DNA of 64,000 nt from Bubalus kerabau (taxonomy: Eukaryota > Chordata > Mammalia > Artiodactyla > Bovidae), in the NCBI RefSeq assembly GCF_029407905.1, contig NC_073626.1:104896982-104960981 (forward strand), read 5' to 3'. Shown here piece by piece: positions 32,706-43,900 of this stretch. The notes beneath the pieces are model-generated. The model searched no databases, was not told the DNA's origin, and was given only the letters and a program-made list of their open reading frames with translations. Numbering within the stretch: position 1 is the first letter of the stretch; each line of letters starts with the position of its first letter. The position numbers and the translations under genes are program-made.

Positions 32706-33100
32706 GGGCTCATAATGTTTAAACCAATGTTAAATGTTATTGGCAGGACCATATCACTAAACAACTCCAGGGGCTCTTTCTCGTGGATTCTGCACAGTCT
32801 CTGATGAACAGAAAGGTGGCCACTCTTGTTTATCCGCTCTAACACAGATAAAACAGGGACAATGGCATTCTGAAATAAATCTTATGATCTCAAATGTCAC
32901 AAACTGTTGTTTATCCACTGTCATTCAGATAAGAGAGAAACAATGACATTTTAATTAATTAATGGGTTTGGAATAAGGAAAGAAAGTAAAACTCATAATC
33001 TGCTGTATCATCTCAGATGTCATAATATGGAGCTATAAAATACATTTTCACTTCCTAGAGTACTAGATGGAAAGATGCATTCAAGAACCAGATAGATTTT
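32706..33100. other. Unannotated DNA
   Basis: Contains two similar short stretches mentioning TTGTTTATCC (near 32827 and 32909), a weak local repetition. No gene recognised. Confidence 0.4.
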
Positions 33101-33980
33101 GTTTTTGTTGCTGTTCAGTCCTAAGTCATGTCTGACTCTTTGCAACACCATGGGCTGCAGCACATCAAGCCTCCCTGTCCTTCACCATCCCCTGGAGTTT
33201 GCTCAAACTCATGTCCACTGAGTCAATGATGCCATCCAACTATCTCATCCTCTGTTGCCCCTTTATCCTCTTGCCCTCAATCTTTCCCAGCGTCAGGGTC
33301 TTTTCCAATGAGTTGGCTCTTTGCATCTGGTGGCTAAAATATTGGAGCTTCAGCTTTAGCATCAGTCCTTCCAATAAATATTCAGGGTTGATTTCCATTA
33401 GGATTGACAGGTTTGATCTCCTTGCTGTCCAAGATACTCTTAACAGTCTTCTCCAACACCACAGTTTGAAAGCATCAATTCTCAGCCATCCGTCTTCTTT
33501 ACTGTCCAACTCTCACATCCATACATGACTACTATAGCTTTGACTATATGGACCTTTGTTGGCAAGGTGATATCTGTGCTTTTTAATATGTTGTTTAGGT
33601 TTGTCATAGCTTTTCTTCCAAGGAGCAAGGGTCTCTTAATTCCATGGCTGCAGTCACCATCTGCAGTGATTTTGGAGCCCAAGAAAATAAAATCTGTCAC
33701 ATTTCTTCCTCATCTATTTGCCATGGCATCATGAAGGATGCCATGATCTTCGTTTCTGAATGTTGAGTTTTAAGCCAGCTTTTTCACTCTCCTCTTTCAC
33801 CCTCATCAAGAGGCTCTTTATTTCCTCTTCATTTTCTGCCATTAAAGTGGTATCATCTGCATAGCTGAGGTTGTTGATATTTCTCCCAGCAATCTTGATT
33901 CCAGCTTGTGAGTCATCCAGCCCAGCATTCTGCAAGATATACTCTACATAGAAATTAAATAAACAGGGTGATGATATCAT
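33101..33980 (-). mobile_element. 5'-truncated BovB LINE with intact YADD motif
   Basis: Minus-strand BovB from inside the RT (motif C YADD kept at 33852-33863) to the 3' tail ending near 33110. The frame is broken by small indels, for instance near 33700 where part of the sequence between the RT and the C-terminal region is missing. The downstream border with L2 is near 33980. No clear TSD. Confidence 0.93.
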
Positions 33981-34061
33981 TTCACTCCTCTGTCTCTTAC
34001 CCTTAAATGGCTTTCCACTACACTTAGAATAAATATTAAATATATTAATATGAATATACAT
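33482..34061 (-). pseudogene. BovB RT palm fragments
   Basis: Two minus frames, 34061-33729 and 33700-33482, hold VEYILQNAGLDDSQAGIKIA, NINNLSYADDTTLMAENEEE and, in the second frame, TDFIFLGSKITADGDCSHGI. They are collinear parts of the RT and following domain, separated by a small deletion and frameshift near 33710. The first 25 or so codons of the upstream frame are not BovB but neighbouring L2 sequence. The motif-C aspartates are kept, but the fragment is too short to be functional. Confidence 0.82.
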
Positions 34062-34330
34062 TTCAACATCAGCAGATGCCTAGAGATTTCTCCCATCTCT
34101 TTGTGTTCACCTCTCTCCCTTGTTTATGATGTTCCTTCCACCCTGGCCTTCTGTTCTCTCTGCCTGGGACACTCAGCTTCCCATTATAGGCAAAGCCAGC
34201 TCCTTTTTATCCTTCAGGTTGTAGCTCAAATGTTATTTCTATGAAGAAGCCTTTCTTGGCCACTATATGTAAGTAAGTTGCCCTCTGCTCCCAATTACTG
34301 TCTAGCATCTCACTTTGTTTGATAGAAGTG
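33984..34330 (+). mobile_element. L2 LINE 3' region
   Basis: AATGGCTTTCCACTACACTT, AGAATAAATATTAAATA, CACCCTGGCCTTCTGTTCTC, TCTGCCTGGGACACTC and TTGTAGCTCAAATGTTATTT follow the L2 order ('tggcttcccatcgcactcagaataaaa...ccttcaagtctcagctcaaatgtcacctcc'). Confidence 0.78.
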
Positions 34331-34515
34331 GTTTCATATCTACCTTGGTTACTTACAAACTGCATGATCTTGGGCATCTTTAATATTTTGAAACTTTTCT
34401 CTCACTTGATAAGGAAAAATAAATAATATTTACCTCATGAAGTTGGTGTGATTTTTCAGTGTAATAATAAAATGGCTAGCTCTTTTCCTGGCACTTAGCC
34501 TACAGGTAATACCTG
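34331..34515 (+). mobile_element. MIR SINE
   Basis: TTACAAACTGCATGATCTTG, GGCATCTTTAATATTTTGAA, GAAGTTGGTGTGATTTTTCA and CTGGCACTTAGCCTACAGGT match forward MIR, moderately diverged. Confidence 0.75.
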
Positions 34516-35286
34516 CTTGTCCTCTCTTCATTCTTGCCACCCACACTGACACTCATTTCTAAGTTCATGGATCACCCAAATATATGAGAAAATAAAAGTC
34601 AACAAAAGCTATCTTTTCCAAGTTTCAAATATCTAAGCTACATTTAACCATGTCTTTTAAATCCCAGAGAATTAATGGAAAAGGGGAAGGATTATACAGA
34701 GGAAGAAGAGGAGAAGCTGGAAGCACAGAAAGAAAAGAAGAAAAATATAAGAAAAAAATTAAAGGATTTCCCCTTAAGAGGCTATTCTAGTCTTGGCCTG
34801 GTATCCACTGAAGACACATACAACACAGAGGCAGCTCAGCAAAGCTTTTCACGGGGCTCTCATTGAGTCTTTTGACACAATACTTCCTGCCAGGCCCTTT
34901 GTACCTCAACACTTTTTTGGAGCGTTTTTGGCTCATACAGTCATTTCATAGATGCTATGTGTTGAAGGAGTATCCAGTCCCTTACCTTTTTTTTTTTTCC
35001 TTTGAGTTTACAGTAATCATGGATTATTAAAGGCAAAACAACCCAACACTTATAACCCACTTTACAACTTGGTTATATTCTAGCATTTGTCTACTTATTA
35101 AAACAATCTATTGGTATTTATTGGCAGGAAGATTTTTCCTATAGACAAAGCCTCTGTGATATTTCTAGAGGTATATTTCAGAATCTCAAGGAGGACTCAG
35201 TAGAAAATAGTTTTTGCTACAATGTTTGACATGCGTCCAGATATGAGTCCTGGAATTCTCTTTATATAGAGACAACATACACATAT
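34516..35286. other. Unannotated DNA
   Basis: Contains a purine-rich stretch (34675-34770) that gives a 63-codon Glu/Lys-rich frame. I regard this as low-complexity, not a gene. A poly-T lies near 34988-34999. Confidence 0.4.
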
Positions 35287-35394
35287 GGGGCTTCCCCAGG
35301 TGGTGCTAGTGGTAAAGGACCTGCCTGCCAATGAAGAAGACATAAGAGACACAGGTCTGTTATCCTTGGGTCGAGAAGATCCCCTGGATACACA
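35287..35394 (+). mobile_element. Bov-tA head fragment
   Basis: GGGCTTCCCCAGGTGGTGCT starts a Bov-tA tRNA-like head with a degraded B box. It continues to CGAGAAGATCCCCTGGATA and stops. The BovB-derived half is absent, so this is a 3'-truncated copy. Confidence 0.8.
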
Positions 35395-35618
35395 GATATC
35401 TTCAGAGGTTACAAGTAGGTCTGAAATAAATCTTAAATGTTCCCACTTCAAAGGGATAGTGCTTCTAGTCTTAGGTGGGCATATCAGCCATTTTATTTCT
35501 CCTCACTGTCCCTACTCTGTCCCCATTGATATGTTTGTAACAGGAGAAATAGCCTTGTGTGTCCTAAAGGATGAGACCCTTGGGTAATAATTGCCAGGTC
35601 ATGGGGCAGATCCAGGAT

Positions 35619-35965
35619 CAGTTCAGTTCAGTTCAGTCACTCAGTCGTATCCAACTCTTTGCGACCCCATTAACTTCAGCACGCCAGACCTCCCTGTCCA
35701 TCACCAACTCCCGGAGTTCACCCAAACTCATGTCCATCGAGTCAGTGATGCTATCCAGCCATCTCATCCTCTGTCGTCCCCTTCTCCTCCTGCCCCCAAT
35801 CTGTCCCAGCATCACAGTCTTTTCCAATGAGTCAACTTTTCGCATGAGGTGGCCAAAGTACTGGAGTTTCAGCCTTAGCATCATTCCTTCCAAAGAAATC
35901 CCAGGGCTGATCTCCTTCAGAATGGACTTGTTGGAACTCCTTGCAGTCCAAGGGAGTCTCAAGAG
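35619..35965 (-). mobile_element. BovB 3' tail with 8-bp TSD
   Basis: CAGTTCAGTTCAGTTCAGTC (the BovB 3' terminus reversed) through CCTTGCAGTCCAAGGGAGTC. TCCAGGAT at 35611-35618 and 35966-35973. Low divergence relative to other tails in the window. Confidence 0.93.
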
Positions 35966-35973
35966 TCCAGGAT

Positions 35974-37660
35974 AGATGATAGTAAAAATAAGGATTCATG
36001 ATGCAAATGACATCAATAATATCTTGCTTTTTAATGACTTTTAGCTTCCCTACTTATATAATCATTTGCGAAGTAAGTAAAAATTGTTACCAAGTTGCTT
36101 AGCAGTGCTATCTTAAAATATCTCTAAAAGGGATAGTTTTGAACTAAAAGAGTTTTTAACAAGCATCCTATGAGTTCAAGTCAGATTTGGTGAGGAGCAT
36201 TGCAGAAAAGTCCTGAATCTTCAGAAATGTGCATCTGTTCTTAAGTTTAGGAATCATTGATCTGGAGTACAGCTGAATGGAATAGATTCATCAGCAATTT
36301 AAGAGTTTGAGTTTGTCTCTTCAGAGTTTAGTTTCACACATGGGGACTCACCTTATCCAGCAGGCCTTTTAGCACTGGTTCTTCCTGTAGTTCCTCTGAC
36401 TGGTGGGCACCCTGTATGACATACCAAGACACTCTCCTTTTGTCTGCTTCACTTCATCTCTACCTACCAGGAACTTTCAAAGCCATCTTGCTTCTCCCCT
36501 ACCTCACTTTGAATTAAACAAGATGTAGTGCATTTTCAGAACTGGTTCCAAATTATGGATATATGGGATGTTTTCTTTGCCATCTTATTAAAAAACTTAG
36601 ACGATGCATCACTTTTTTGCTGTGGGAAACTTTGTAACAAAAGTGTCCATGCACTAGAGCTTTAATAGAGAACGCAAAGGATGCCTTTTACTATTGTGTG
36701 GGGCCAGAACATTCATAGGTTTATGATAATTCTCTTAACCAAGGGCTTTAGAATCCTGTGACTTGGCTATCATGATGATGAAGAACAAAGAAATCCCTAG
36801 TAGGAACACCAGAATCCTCTTTTCATAGGAATTTGGTGAGGAATTCATGGCCTATTTCATTTCTACCCAGCCATGGCGTCATGAATCTTGCTACTGCTGA
36901 CCAAGACACATCTGTTTATAAGGTCTTCCCTTTTAACTTGAACCCCTACTGGTTTTCTTGCTTTATTTATTTCTTTCTTTCTGTGGAGGGGAACCTTAAT
37001 TTTTTTTTTCCTATACATTTAACTGGACTGAAGCTTGAGTCCAAACCAGACTACTCTGAGCAGATTCTACTACTCTGTCCCTCAGCTGGCTGGGTTCCAT
37101 TATGATGGCATTCCCAAAGGCCCACTGGCTGAGACAGTGGGTCTAATATCGGGACAGCTGAAAAGAGTTTATTTATTTATTTATTTAATGCATTTCAATC
37201 TAATGCTTAAGGAAGGGAGAGATGTTTACTTGTATGAACCTTAGTTTATGGTGGTGGGCTTACATAAGATTCCCAGGCATTCAGAAAGCAAGGGATTTAA
37301 TGCTCTACATTCTCTGAAGGTAAAACAAAACAAAACAATAGACTTATTTCCCTTTTATATCTTCCCTTCCAGCTACCCCTGACCCTTCACCCTTTGGGAA
37401 AACATCACTTTCCAAATTGAAACCTCTCTTCAGAAAAGAAGAAATCAAGTGACTAACATTCTTTCTTTTACAAGAGAAATAAAAATAACCCACAAAGAAA
37501 GAACATTAAGTGATTTCCTTTCCAGTGATCTTTGACATGTTTTTATGAACCTACCTCCAGATTTCCCTTCTCCCAAGACACAGCTTCTCACATCAGAGTT
37601 GCATTAAGTATAATAAACTTAATTCATTAGTGAATAAAAATGAATCGGAAATTATACATT
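35974..37660. other. Unannotated DNA with (TTTA)n
   Basis: No gene or interspersed repeat recognised. A short (TTTA)n tract lies near 37168-37187 and an (AAAAC)n tract near 37322-37337. A 90-codon forward frame at 36833 has no known domain. Confidence 0.4.
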
Positions 37661-37667
37661 GTTAGTG

Positions 37668-37873
37668 AAGTGAGTGAAGTCACTCAGTCGTGTCTGACTC
37701 TTTGCGACCCCATTGACTGTAGCCTACTACGTTCCTCTGTCCATGGGATTTTCCAGGCAAGAGTACTGGAGTGGGTTGCCATTTCCTTCTCCAGAGGATC
37801 TTCCTGACCCAGGGATCGAACCCAGGTCTCCCACACTGTAGGCAAATGCTTTACCGTCTGAGCCACCAGGGAT
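37668..37873 (-). mobile_element. Bov-tA SINE
   Basis: Minus-strand Bov-tA with box-B-like GATCGAACCC near 37816, tRNA-like head near 37870 (CTGAGCCACCAGGGAT) and BovB-like tail starting GTGAGTGAAGTCACTCAGTC. Confidence 0.93.
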
Positions 37874-38149
37874 ACAGAACCTTTTACATCCTTCTAAATA
37901 AGAATGGCTTTCTGTTTTATCTATCACATATGCTATTACAATAGGACCTAGTGAGATAATACAGATAAAATGGGCCTTAACCAATGGGTGGACCCATTAA
38001 GAAGAATATTAATATCATTTGCTAATTATTATTACCAAAAACTGTAACAAGTGACATTTATTGAGGCTTTTCCATATGCCTGATCACCTATCAAATTCTT
38101 TACATGAATAATCTCATTTAATCTTAAAATAACTATTTGATATAATTTA

Positions 38150-38586
38150 AGGGTTAGAAAAGTTACTTATAAAGGGCCAGATAGTGAATATTTTAGGCTT
38201 TACAGTCACATAGGGTCGCTTCCCAGGTAGCTCTAGTGGTAAAGAATCCATCTACCAATGCAGGTAATTCAAGCAGGAGTCTGGTTTGAACCCTGGGTTG
38301 GGAAGATCCCCTGGAAGGGGGCGTGGCAACCCAATCCAGTATTCTTACCCAGAAAATCCCATGGACAGAGAACACTGTGGGCTACAGTCCATAGGATCAC
38401 AAAGAGTTGGACATGATTTAAGGCGAATTAGCTGTAGCAGCAGGTCTTTTATAGTCTTCATTGCTTTTGTTGTTGTTTTGTTTTCACAACTCACCACAAA
38501 TATAAACACTATATTGGCCTCCTTGTCTGCTCCCAAATAGGCTGCAAATCAGATTTGGCCTGTGGGCTATAGTTTGCTGACCCCTG
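38150..38586. mobile_element. hAT-like element inserted in MIR
   Basis: Same family as 20474-20692: AGGGTTAGAAAAGTTACTTA, TAAAGGGCCAGATAGTGAAT, ATTTTAGGCTTTACAG on the left, and CAAATCAGATTTGGCCTGTG, GGCTATAGTTTGCTGACCCC, TG on the right. It is itself split by a Bov-tA (38216-38441) and has lost part of its middle. Confidence 0.82.
38216..38441 (+). mobile_element. Bov-tA SINE inserted in hAT element
   Basis: CGCTTCCCAGGTAGCTCTAG starts the tRNA-like head, GGTTTGAACCCTGGGTTGGG is the B box, and AAGAGTTGGACATGATTTAA closes the BovB-derived body. Contains a small internal insertion (AATTCAAGCAGGAG). No clear TSD. Confidence 0.9.
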
Positions 38587-38720
38587 ATTTTATCAAAGTA
38601 AAACTTGTATCAGTTCCATTTACAGAGAAGGAAATTGAGACTTGGAGAAATTAAGTAAATCTGCCAAAGTTATATACCAAGTAAGCATAGACTCTAACTA
38701 GTTTCTACAGTTAACCCTGT

Positions 38721-40173
38721 AGACCCCATGTAAACATGATATAAATACAGAGCATTTCTGATAGACCCTAAATAGTTAACGATAATAGAAATGTCGGTAG
38801 TGTTCGCTGGTTTAGGAATATCTTGTGGATAAACCCATAGATATATTCTATTTCTACCTGTAATACCAGCATATATAATATAAAATGGAAACTATTTCAT
38901 GGTCACAAGCTAATAAAAAGTCATTTTCTTTTTAGGACAATATGACATCTTTGAGCCTTACCTAACATAGTTCTGATTTTAATTTTTCTTATTTCTCACC
39001 CTCTCCCTTCCTTACTTTAGAGACAACTGAAATAAATAGATATTCAAAATTTCAAAATATTCAAATTTCCCTTGCTGAAAAGGAAAAAATGTGGACTTAA
39101 GATTATTTATTTATTATATTCCTGAATACAAAACCGAGTGCCGATCATTCTAAATTTTTTTACTTATTACCCAAATTGTGAAAAAAGAAATATCTAATGA
39201 AACTATTAAATTAAAAATTTTAATGAAAAAATTGAAAGTTTGATCTACTAAATATAAGGTTTTTTCCAAGAAAATTTGATAAATCAATTTTCTTATTTTA
39301 ATATATATAGTCATTTTGAATTAAAGCAATAAAAATCAATGTATTTGTGGTTAAAAGTTACTAATAGAGTATATGTATATGTGGTGCTTATTGGCACAAG
39401 AGCATCTTTCTCTATCAGGATTAAAATTACATTGACTATTAAAGAATTAACCCCAAGTCTACTGCAACTTTTAAAATAAATACTCATTGTTCATTATCGA
39501 GTATTTTATTGCAGATTTTTTTCTAGATAATAATGTGAACTCCAAAAAAAATAGCAGTGATGAGCTGAGAAATCAAGGAATTTGTAAATGATAGACATAT
39601 ATAACATTAGATGGCAAATTAGAATATATCCAACAGATAGATATCCTTCTTATCTATATTCTTTTAAATGTGCTTTGAAAGCAGAGTCAATTGACCAGTG
39701 AAACTGATGGAGTAACATATTTTGAAAAATTCCCTAAATATATAACTTCCCCACTAGACTGAAACAACTCCTTTTATTCTCTTGAATGTATAATACATGC
39801 TTTCTAAAAACTCCCTGCCTATATGTTTATCTAATATCCAGGGTGATATCAATAAATAATACACATTACTTACGTTAAGTTTTTTCTTTGGAATAAAACT
39901 AAGCAAAGGTAACTTATAAGCATGTATATACAAACTGGCTGCAATCAACAAAACACAGGAAACTGGACACACTGTAGAAGGAGAAAGAATTTCAGACTCC
40001 CAACACAGTTCATTTTTCTTCATGTAACAGTGCAATGTATTGTCAAGTACAGGAGGGCCCCGGGTGCTTAGGAGAACAGATGGCAGCTGCGTTAGGCCAG
40101 ACAGGAGAGAAAAGAAGGTGTGGCCACCCAGGAAGTGCTGGTAAATTATGAAGCTTGCTCTTCTCACCTTTAG
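38721..40173. other. Unannotated, very AT-rich DNA
   Basis: No gene or repeat recognised between 38721 and about 39990. A reverse 137-codon frame (39754-40167) has no recognised domain and probably reflects base composition. Confidence 0.4.
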
Positions 40174-40427
40174 ATAAAAAAAAAAAAGTACTGAGAAAGG
40201 TTCGTGCCAATGGCCAGCACTTCAGACAGTTCCCCTCATGGTATATGATGCAAAATACAGAAAGCCAGGAGCACAGAAAAGGCATGTCTCAGGGGACACG
40301 AGGAGGTGGTCATGCAGCAGTGCAGCAACCACCCTGCAACAAACAGTGTCCTTGAAATCAAAACAAAACCCAGTTAAGTCGCAGATGCAGTGTTTCCTTC
40401 AAGAACCTAGTGCTATTTGAAGGATAG
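40174..40427 (+). other. Candidate non-coding exon (splice-site-like borders)
   Basis: This block is less AT-rich than its surroundings. It is preceded by a pyrimidine-rich TTGCTCTTCTCACCTTTAG (acceptor-like) and followed by GGATAG then GTGAGA (donor-like). Forward frames of 60-66 codons run through it but show no recognisable domain, so any transcript would more likely be non-coding. Splice motifs of this quality occur by chance, so this is only a candidate. Confidence 0.2.
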
Positions 40428-41005
40428 GTGAGATACAGGACTCTTCAATGGTATGAACAGACATAGCCATGGACAGCAGCTGTTCTTGCTTATCACTGTC
40501 GAGTGATCAAGAAAAAATAAATAGACTTCCAGGAAACAGAGCTGAAACTCATGAAAGCAAGACCTGTGAAACTCTGGGAAATGGTTCCAAGGGAGATTAT
40601 GGAATCAACTACAGAACTATTTTTGAAAGCGTTCATTTGTTATATCAGCATTATCAAAACCTAGCTATTTCATTCATGGGAAAAAGTGAATGTGAGGAAA
40701 TGTAAGATCAAGAATAGTAATATTCCAAAAGAATTACCTTCACTCTTTGCCCCAAACAGGAAAATAATTTCTATTTCCTGTACACCTTGCTTGTGTCATT
40801 CCTATCTTGTGTATGAGTGCACTCTGCTTGTATCAGTTCAAGTTACCTAAGTGTATTGACCAAAAGTTCAAACAGCATTTAAAAAGTACTTTCATAGTGC
40901 CTAAGTCAGTGTTCTGCAAACAGTAAACAGCATCCACACACAACAATGCGGAGGTCATGAAGTTTGAGTTCATAGGTCCTTCTCTTCACGGATATAGCAC
41001 CTGTT
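40428..41005. other. Unannotated DNA
   Basis: A 78-codon forward frame at 40469-40705 (Ser-rich start MDSSCSCLSLSSDQEK) has no recognised family. No repeat identified. Confidence 0.35.
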
Positions 41006-41017
41006 ATATAGCTCTAC

Positions 41018-41290
41018 CGGAGAAGGCAATGGCATTCCACTCTGGTCCTCTTGCCTGGAAAATCCCATGGAGGGAGGAGCCTGGTGGGCTGCAGTCCATG
41101 GGGTTGCTAAGAGTTGGACACGACTGAGCGACTTCACTTTCACTTTTCATTTTCATGCATTGGAGAAGGAAATGGCAACCCACTCCAGTGTTCTTGCCTG
41201 GAGAATCCCAGGGACGGGGGAGCCTGGTGGGCTGCTGTCTATGGGGTCGCACAGAGTCGGACACGACTGAAGTGACTTAGCAGCAGCAGC
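41018..41290 (+). mobile_element. BOV-A2 SINE with 12-bp TSD
   Basis: Complete dimer. ATATAGCTCTAC (41006-41017) and ATATAACTCTAC (41291-41302), one mismatch. All frames at 41004-41467 overlapping it are SINE shadows. Confidence 0.96.
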
Positions 41291-41302
41291 ATATAACTCT
41301 AC

Positions 41303-41609
41303 CCATCCATCCCCACTGGATATTAAGCAGTAAAGTAGCATGGAGAGAAAGGATGAAGCAAAAAGTGTTGCAAGTGCAAGAAGTAACATAAGAAGAAACT
41401 CAAATGTGGGAGGGAGAGCAAGGGAAGACAATGGAAAGAGTTTCAGGAAGTAAAAATAATTTGCCAATGGCTGAAAGCAGGGGAGAAGGGAAGGGGAAGA
41501 GGAAGAAGAAAAATATGAGACTTCCCAAGCCTATCCTGGAGGATCCTCTAAATCATGAGAAGAGTTGGGTTACAGCTTCTCCTGAGGGCAATGCAGAGCC
41601 ATTGAAGTC
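41303..41609. other. Unannotated purine-rich DNA
   Basis: A-, G-rich sequence, with a 137-codon forward frame from 41404 whose later part is BovB. The unique part is low-complexity Lys/Glu/Gly and is not called a gene. Confidence 0.4.
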
Positions 41610-43900
41610 TAAAAACCTTCTAAAACTAACACCAAAAAAAGATGCCCATTTCATCACAGGGGCCTGGAATGCAAAAGAAGGAAGTCAAGAGATACCTGGA
41701 GTAACAGGCAAGTTTGGCTTTGGAGTTCAAAATGAAGCAGGGAAAATACTAACAGAGTTTTGCCAAGAGAGTGCACTGGTCATAGCAAACACCCTTTTCC
41801 AACAAGACAAGAGATGACTCTACACATGGACATCATCAGATGGTCAGTACTGAATTCAGATTGATTTTTATTCTTTGCAACAGTAGATGGAGAAGCTCTA
41901 TACAGTCAGCATAAACAAGATCAGGAGCTGACTGTGACTCAGATTGTGATCTCCTTATTACAAAATTCAGACTTAAATTGAAGAAAGTAGGGAAAACCAC
42001 TAGACCATTCAGGTATGACCTAAATCACATCCCTTACAATTAAACAGTGGAAGTGGCAAATAGGTTCAAGGGCTTAGATTTGATAGAGCGCCTGAAGAAC
42101 TATGGATGGAGGTTCATAACACTGTACAGGAAGTGATTATCAAAACATCCCCAAGAAGAAGAAATGCAAAAAGGCAAAATGATTGTCTGAGGCCTTACAA
42201 ATAGTTGAGAAAAGAAGAGAAGCAAAAGGCAAAGGAGAAAAGGAAGATATACCTATCTAAATGCAGAGTTCCAAAGAATAGCAAGGAGAGATAAAAAAGC
42301 CTTCCTCAGTGATCAATGCAAAGAAATAGATGAAAACAACAAATAGGGAAAGATTAGAGATCTCTTCAAGAAAATTAGAGATACCAAGGGAACATTTCAT
42401 GCAAAGATGGGCACAAAAAGAACAGAAACAGTATGGACCTAACAGAAGCAGAAGATATTAAGAAAAAGTGGCAAGAATACCCAGAAGAACTATACAAAAA
42501 AGATCTCAATGACCAGATAATGATAATGATTTGATCACTTACCTAGAGCCAGACATCTTGGAGTGCGAAGTCAAGTGGGCCTTAGGAAGCATCACCGCAA
42601 ACAAAGCTAGTGGTGGTGATGGGATTCCAGCTGAGCTATTTCAAATCCTAAAACATGATGCTGTTGGAGTGCTGTGCTCAGTATTCATACACGAGCCGAG
42701 AACTCCCAGGTATTTAAGCTGGATTTAGAAAAGACACAGGAACCAGAGATCAACTGCCAATATTTGCTAGATCACAGAAAAAGCCAGTGAATTCCAGAAA
42801 AACATCTATTTCTGCTTTATTGACTACACCAAAGCCTTTGACTGTGTGGATCCCAACAAACTGTGGAAAATTCTTAAAGAGATGAGAATACCAGACCATC
42901 TTACCTGCCTCCTACAAAACCTGTATACAGGTCAAGAAGCAACAGTTAGAACCAAACATGGAACAACAAACTCGTTCAAAATTGGGAAAAGAGTACGTCA
43001 AGGCTGTATATTGTCACCTTGGTTATTTAACTTATATGCAGAATACATCATGCAAAATGCCAGACTTGATGAATCACAAGCTGGAATCAAGATTGCCAGG
43101 AGAAATATCAATAACCTCAGATGTATAGATGATACCACCCTTATGGCAGAAAGCAAAGAGGAACTAAAGAGCCTCTTGATGAAAGTAAAAGAGGAGAATG
43201 AAAAAGCTGTCTTAAAACTCAGTAATTCAAAACTGAAGATCATGGCATCCTGTCTCATCACTTCATGGCAAATAGATGGGGAAACAATGGAAACAGTGAC
43301 AGACTTTATTTTCTTGGGCTCCAAAATCACTGCAGATGGTGACTGCAGCCATGAAATTAAAAGATGCTTGCTCCATGGAAGAAAAGCTATGGCAAACCTA
43401 GACAAAATATTAAAAATCAGAGACATCATTTTGCTCACAAAGTTCTATATAATCAAAGCTTTGGTTTTTCCAGTAGTCACCCATGGATGTGAGAGTTGGA
43501 CCATAGAGAAGGCTGAACGCCGGAGGATTGATGCTTTCAAACTCCAGTGTTGGAGAAGACTCTTGAGAGTTCCTTGTACAGCAAGATAAAACCAGTCAAT
43601 CCTAAAGGAAATCAACCCTGAATATTCATTGGAAGGACTGATGCTTAAGCTAAATCTCCAATACTTTGACCTCCTGATGCGAAGAACTGACTCACCAGAA
43701 AAGACCCTGATTCTTGGAAAGACTGAAGACAGGAAGAGCAAGGGATGACAAAGGATAAGATGGTTCGATGGCATCACCAAATCAATGGACATGAGTTTGA
43801 GCGAGCTCTGGGAGATAGTTAAGAAGAGGCAAGCCTGGCGTGCTACAGTCCATGGGGTCGCAAAGAGTCGGACGTGACTGAGCAACTAAATGATGACAAC
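41610..43900 (+). mobile_element. 5'-truncated BovB LINE (~2.3 kb)
   Basis: Begins near the C-terminal end of the endonuclease region (CTTCTAAAACTAACACC, GGCCTGGAATGCAAAAG), continues through the linker (about 41880-42500), RT (about 42540-43200) and C-terminal region, and ends ACTGAGCAACTAAATGATGA at about 43900. Several stops and frameshifts and an internal deletion near 42660-42720 (after TGCTGTGCTCAGTATTCATA) break the frame. No clear TSD. Confidence 0.94.
42768..43589 (+). pseudogene. BovB reverse-transcriptase, longest open frame in window
   Basis: The frame is open from a TAG just upstream of 42770 to a TAA at 43587-43589. It contains RT motif A as FIDYTKAFD (about 42820), LTCLLQNLYTGQEATVR, motif B as RQGCILSPWLFNLYAEYI and motif C at 43122-43133, where TGT ATA GAT GAT encodes CIDD instead of YADD. 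The domain after the RT (TDFIFLGSKITADGDC, GCESWTIEKAERRRIDAFKL, QCWRRLLRVP) follows in frame. No in-frame ATG precedes motif A. This RT copies BovB RNA at a nicked target in intact elements. This copy lacks its endonuclease and a canonical active site and is probably inactive. Confidence 0.9.

Larger units (their letters stand above)
38050..38720 (-). mobile_element. MIR SINE split by an hAT element
   Basis: Left part (38050-38149): ACATTTATTGAGGCTTTTCC, TCTTTACATGAATAATCTCA, TTTAATC. Right part (38587-38720): CATTTACAGAGAAGGAAATT, GAGACTTGGAGAAATTAAGT, CCAAAGTTATATACCAAGTA. The two halves are successive parts of one reverse MIR and are separated by the element at 38150-38586. Confidence 0.8.

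Noticed and set aside
34675..34866. Glu/Lys-rich 63-codon frame as a coiled-coil exon
   Set aside because: It reflects a purine-rich stretch, and no splice sites or recognised family support it.
37668..37873. tRNA-Glu gene
   Set aside because: The tRNA-like segment is the degenerate head of a Bov-tA SINE joined to a BovB tail, with no intact cloverleaf expected. The same applies to the other Bov-tA copies.
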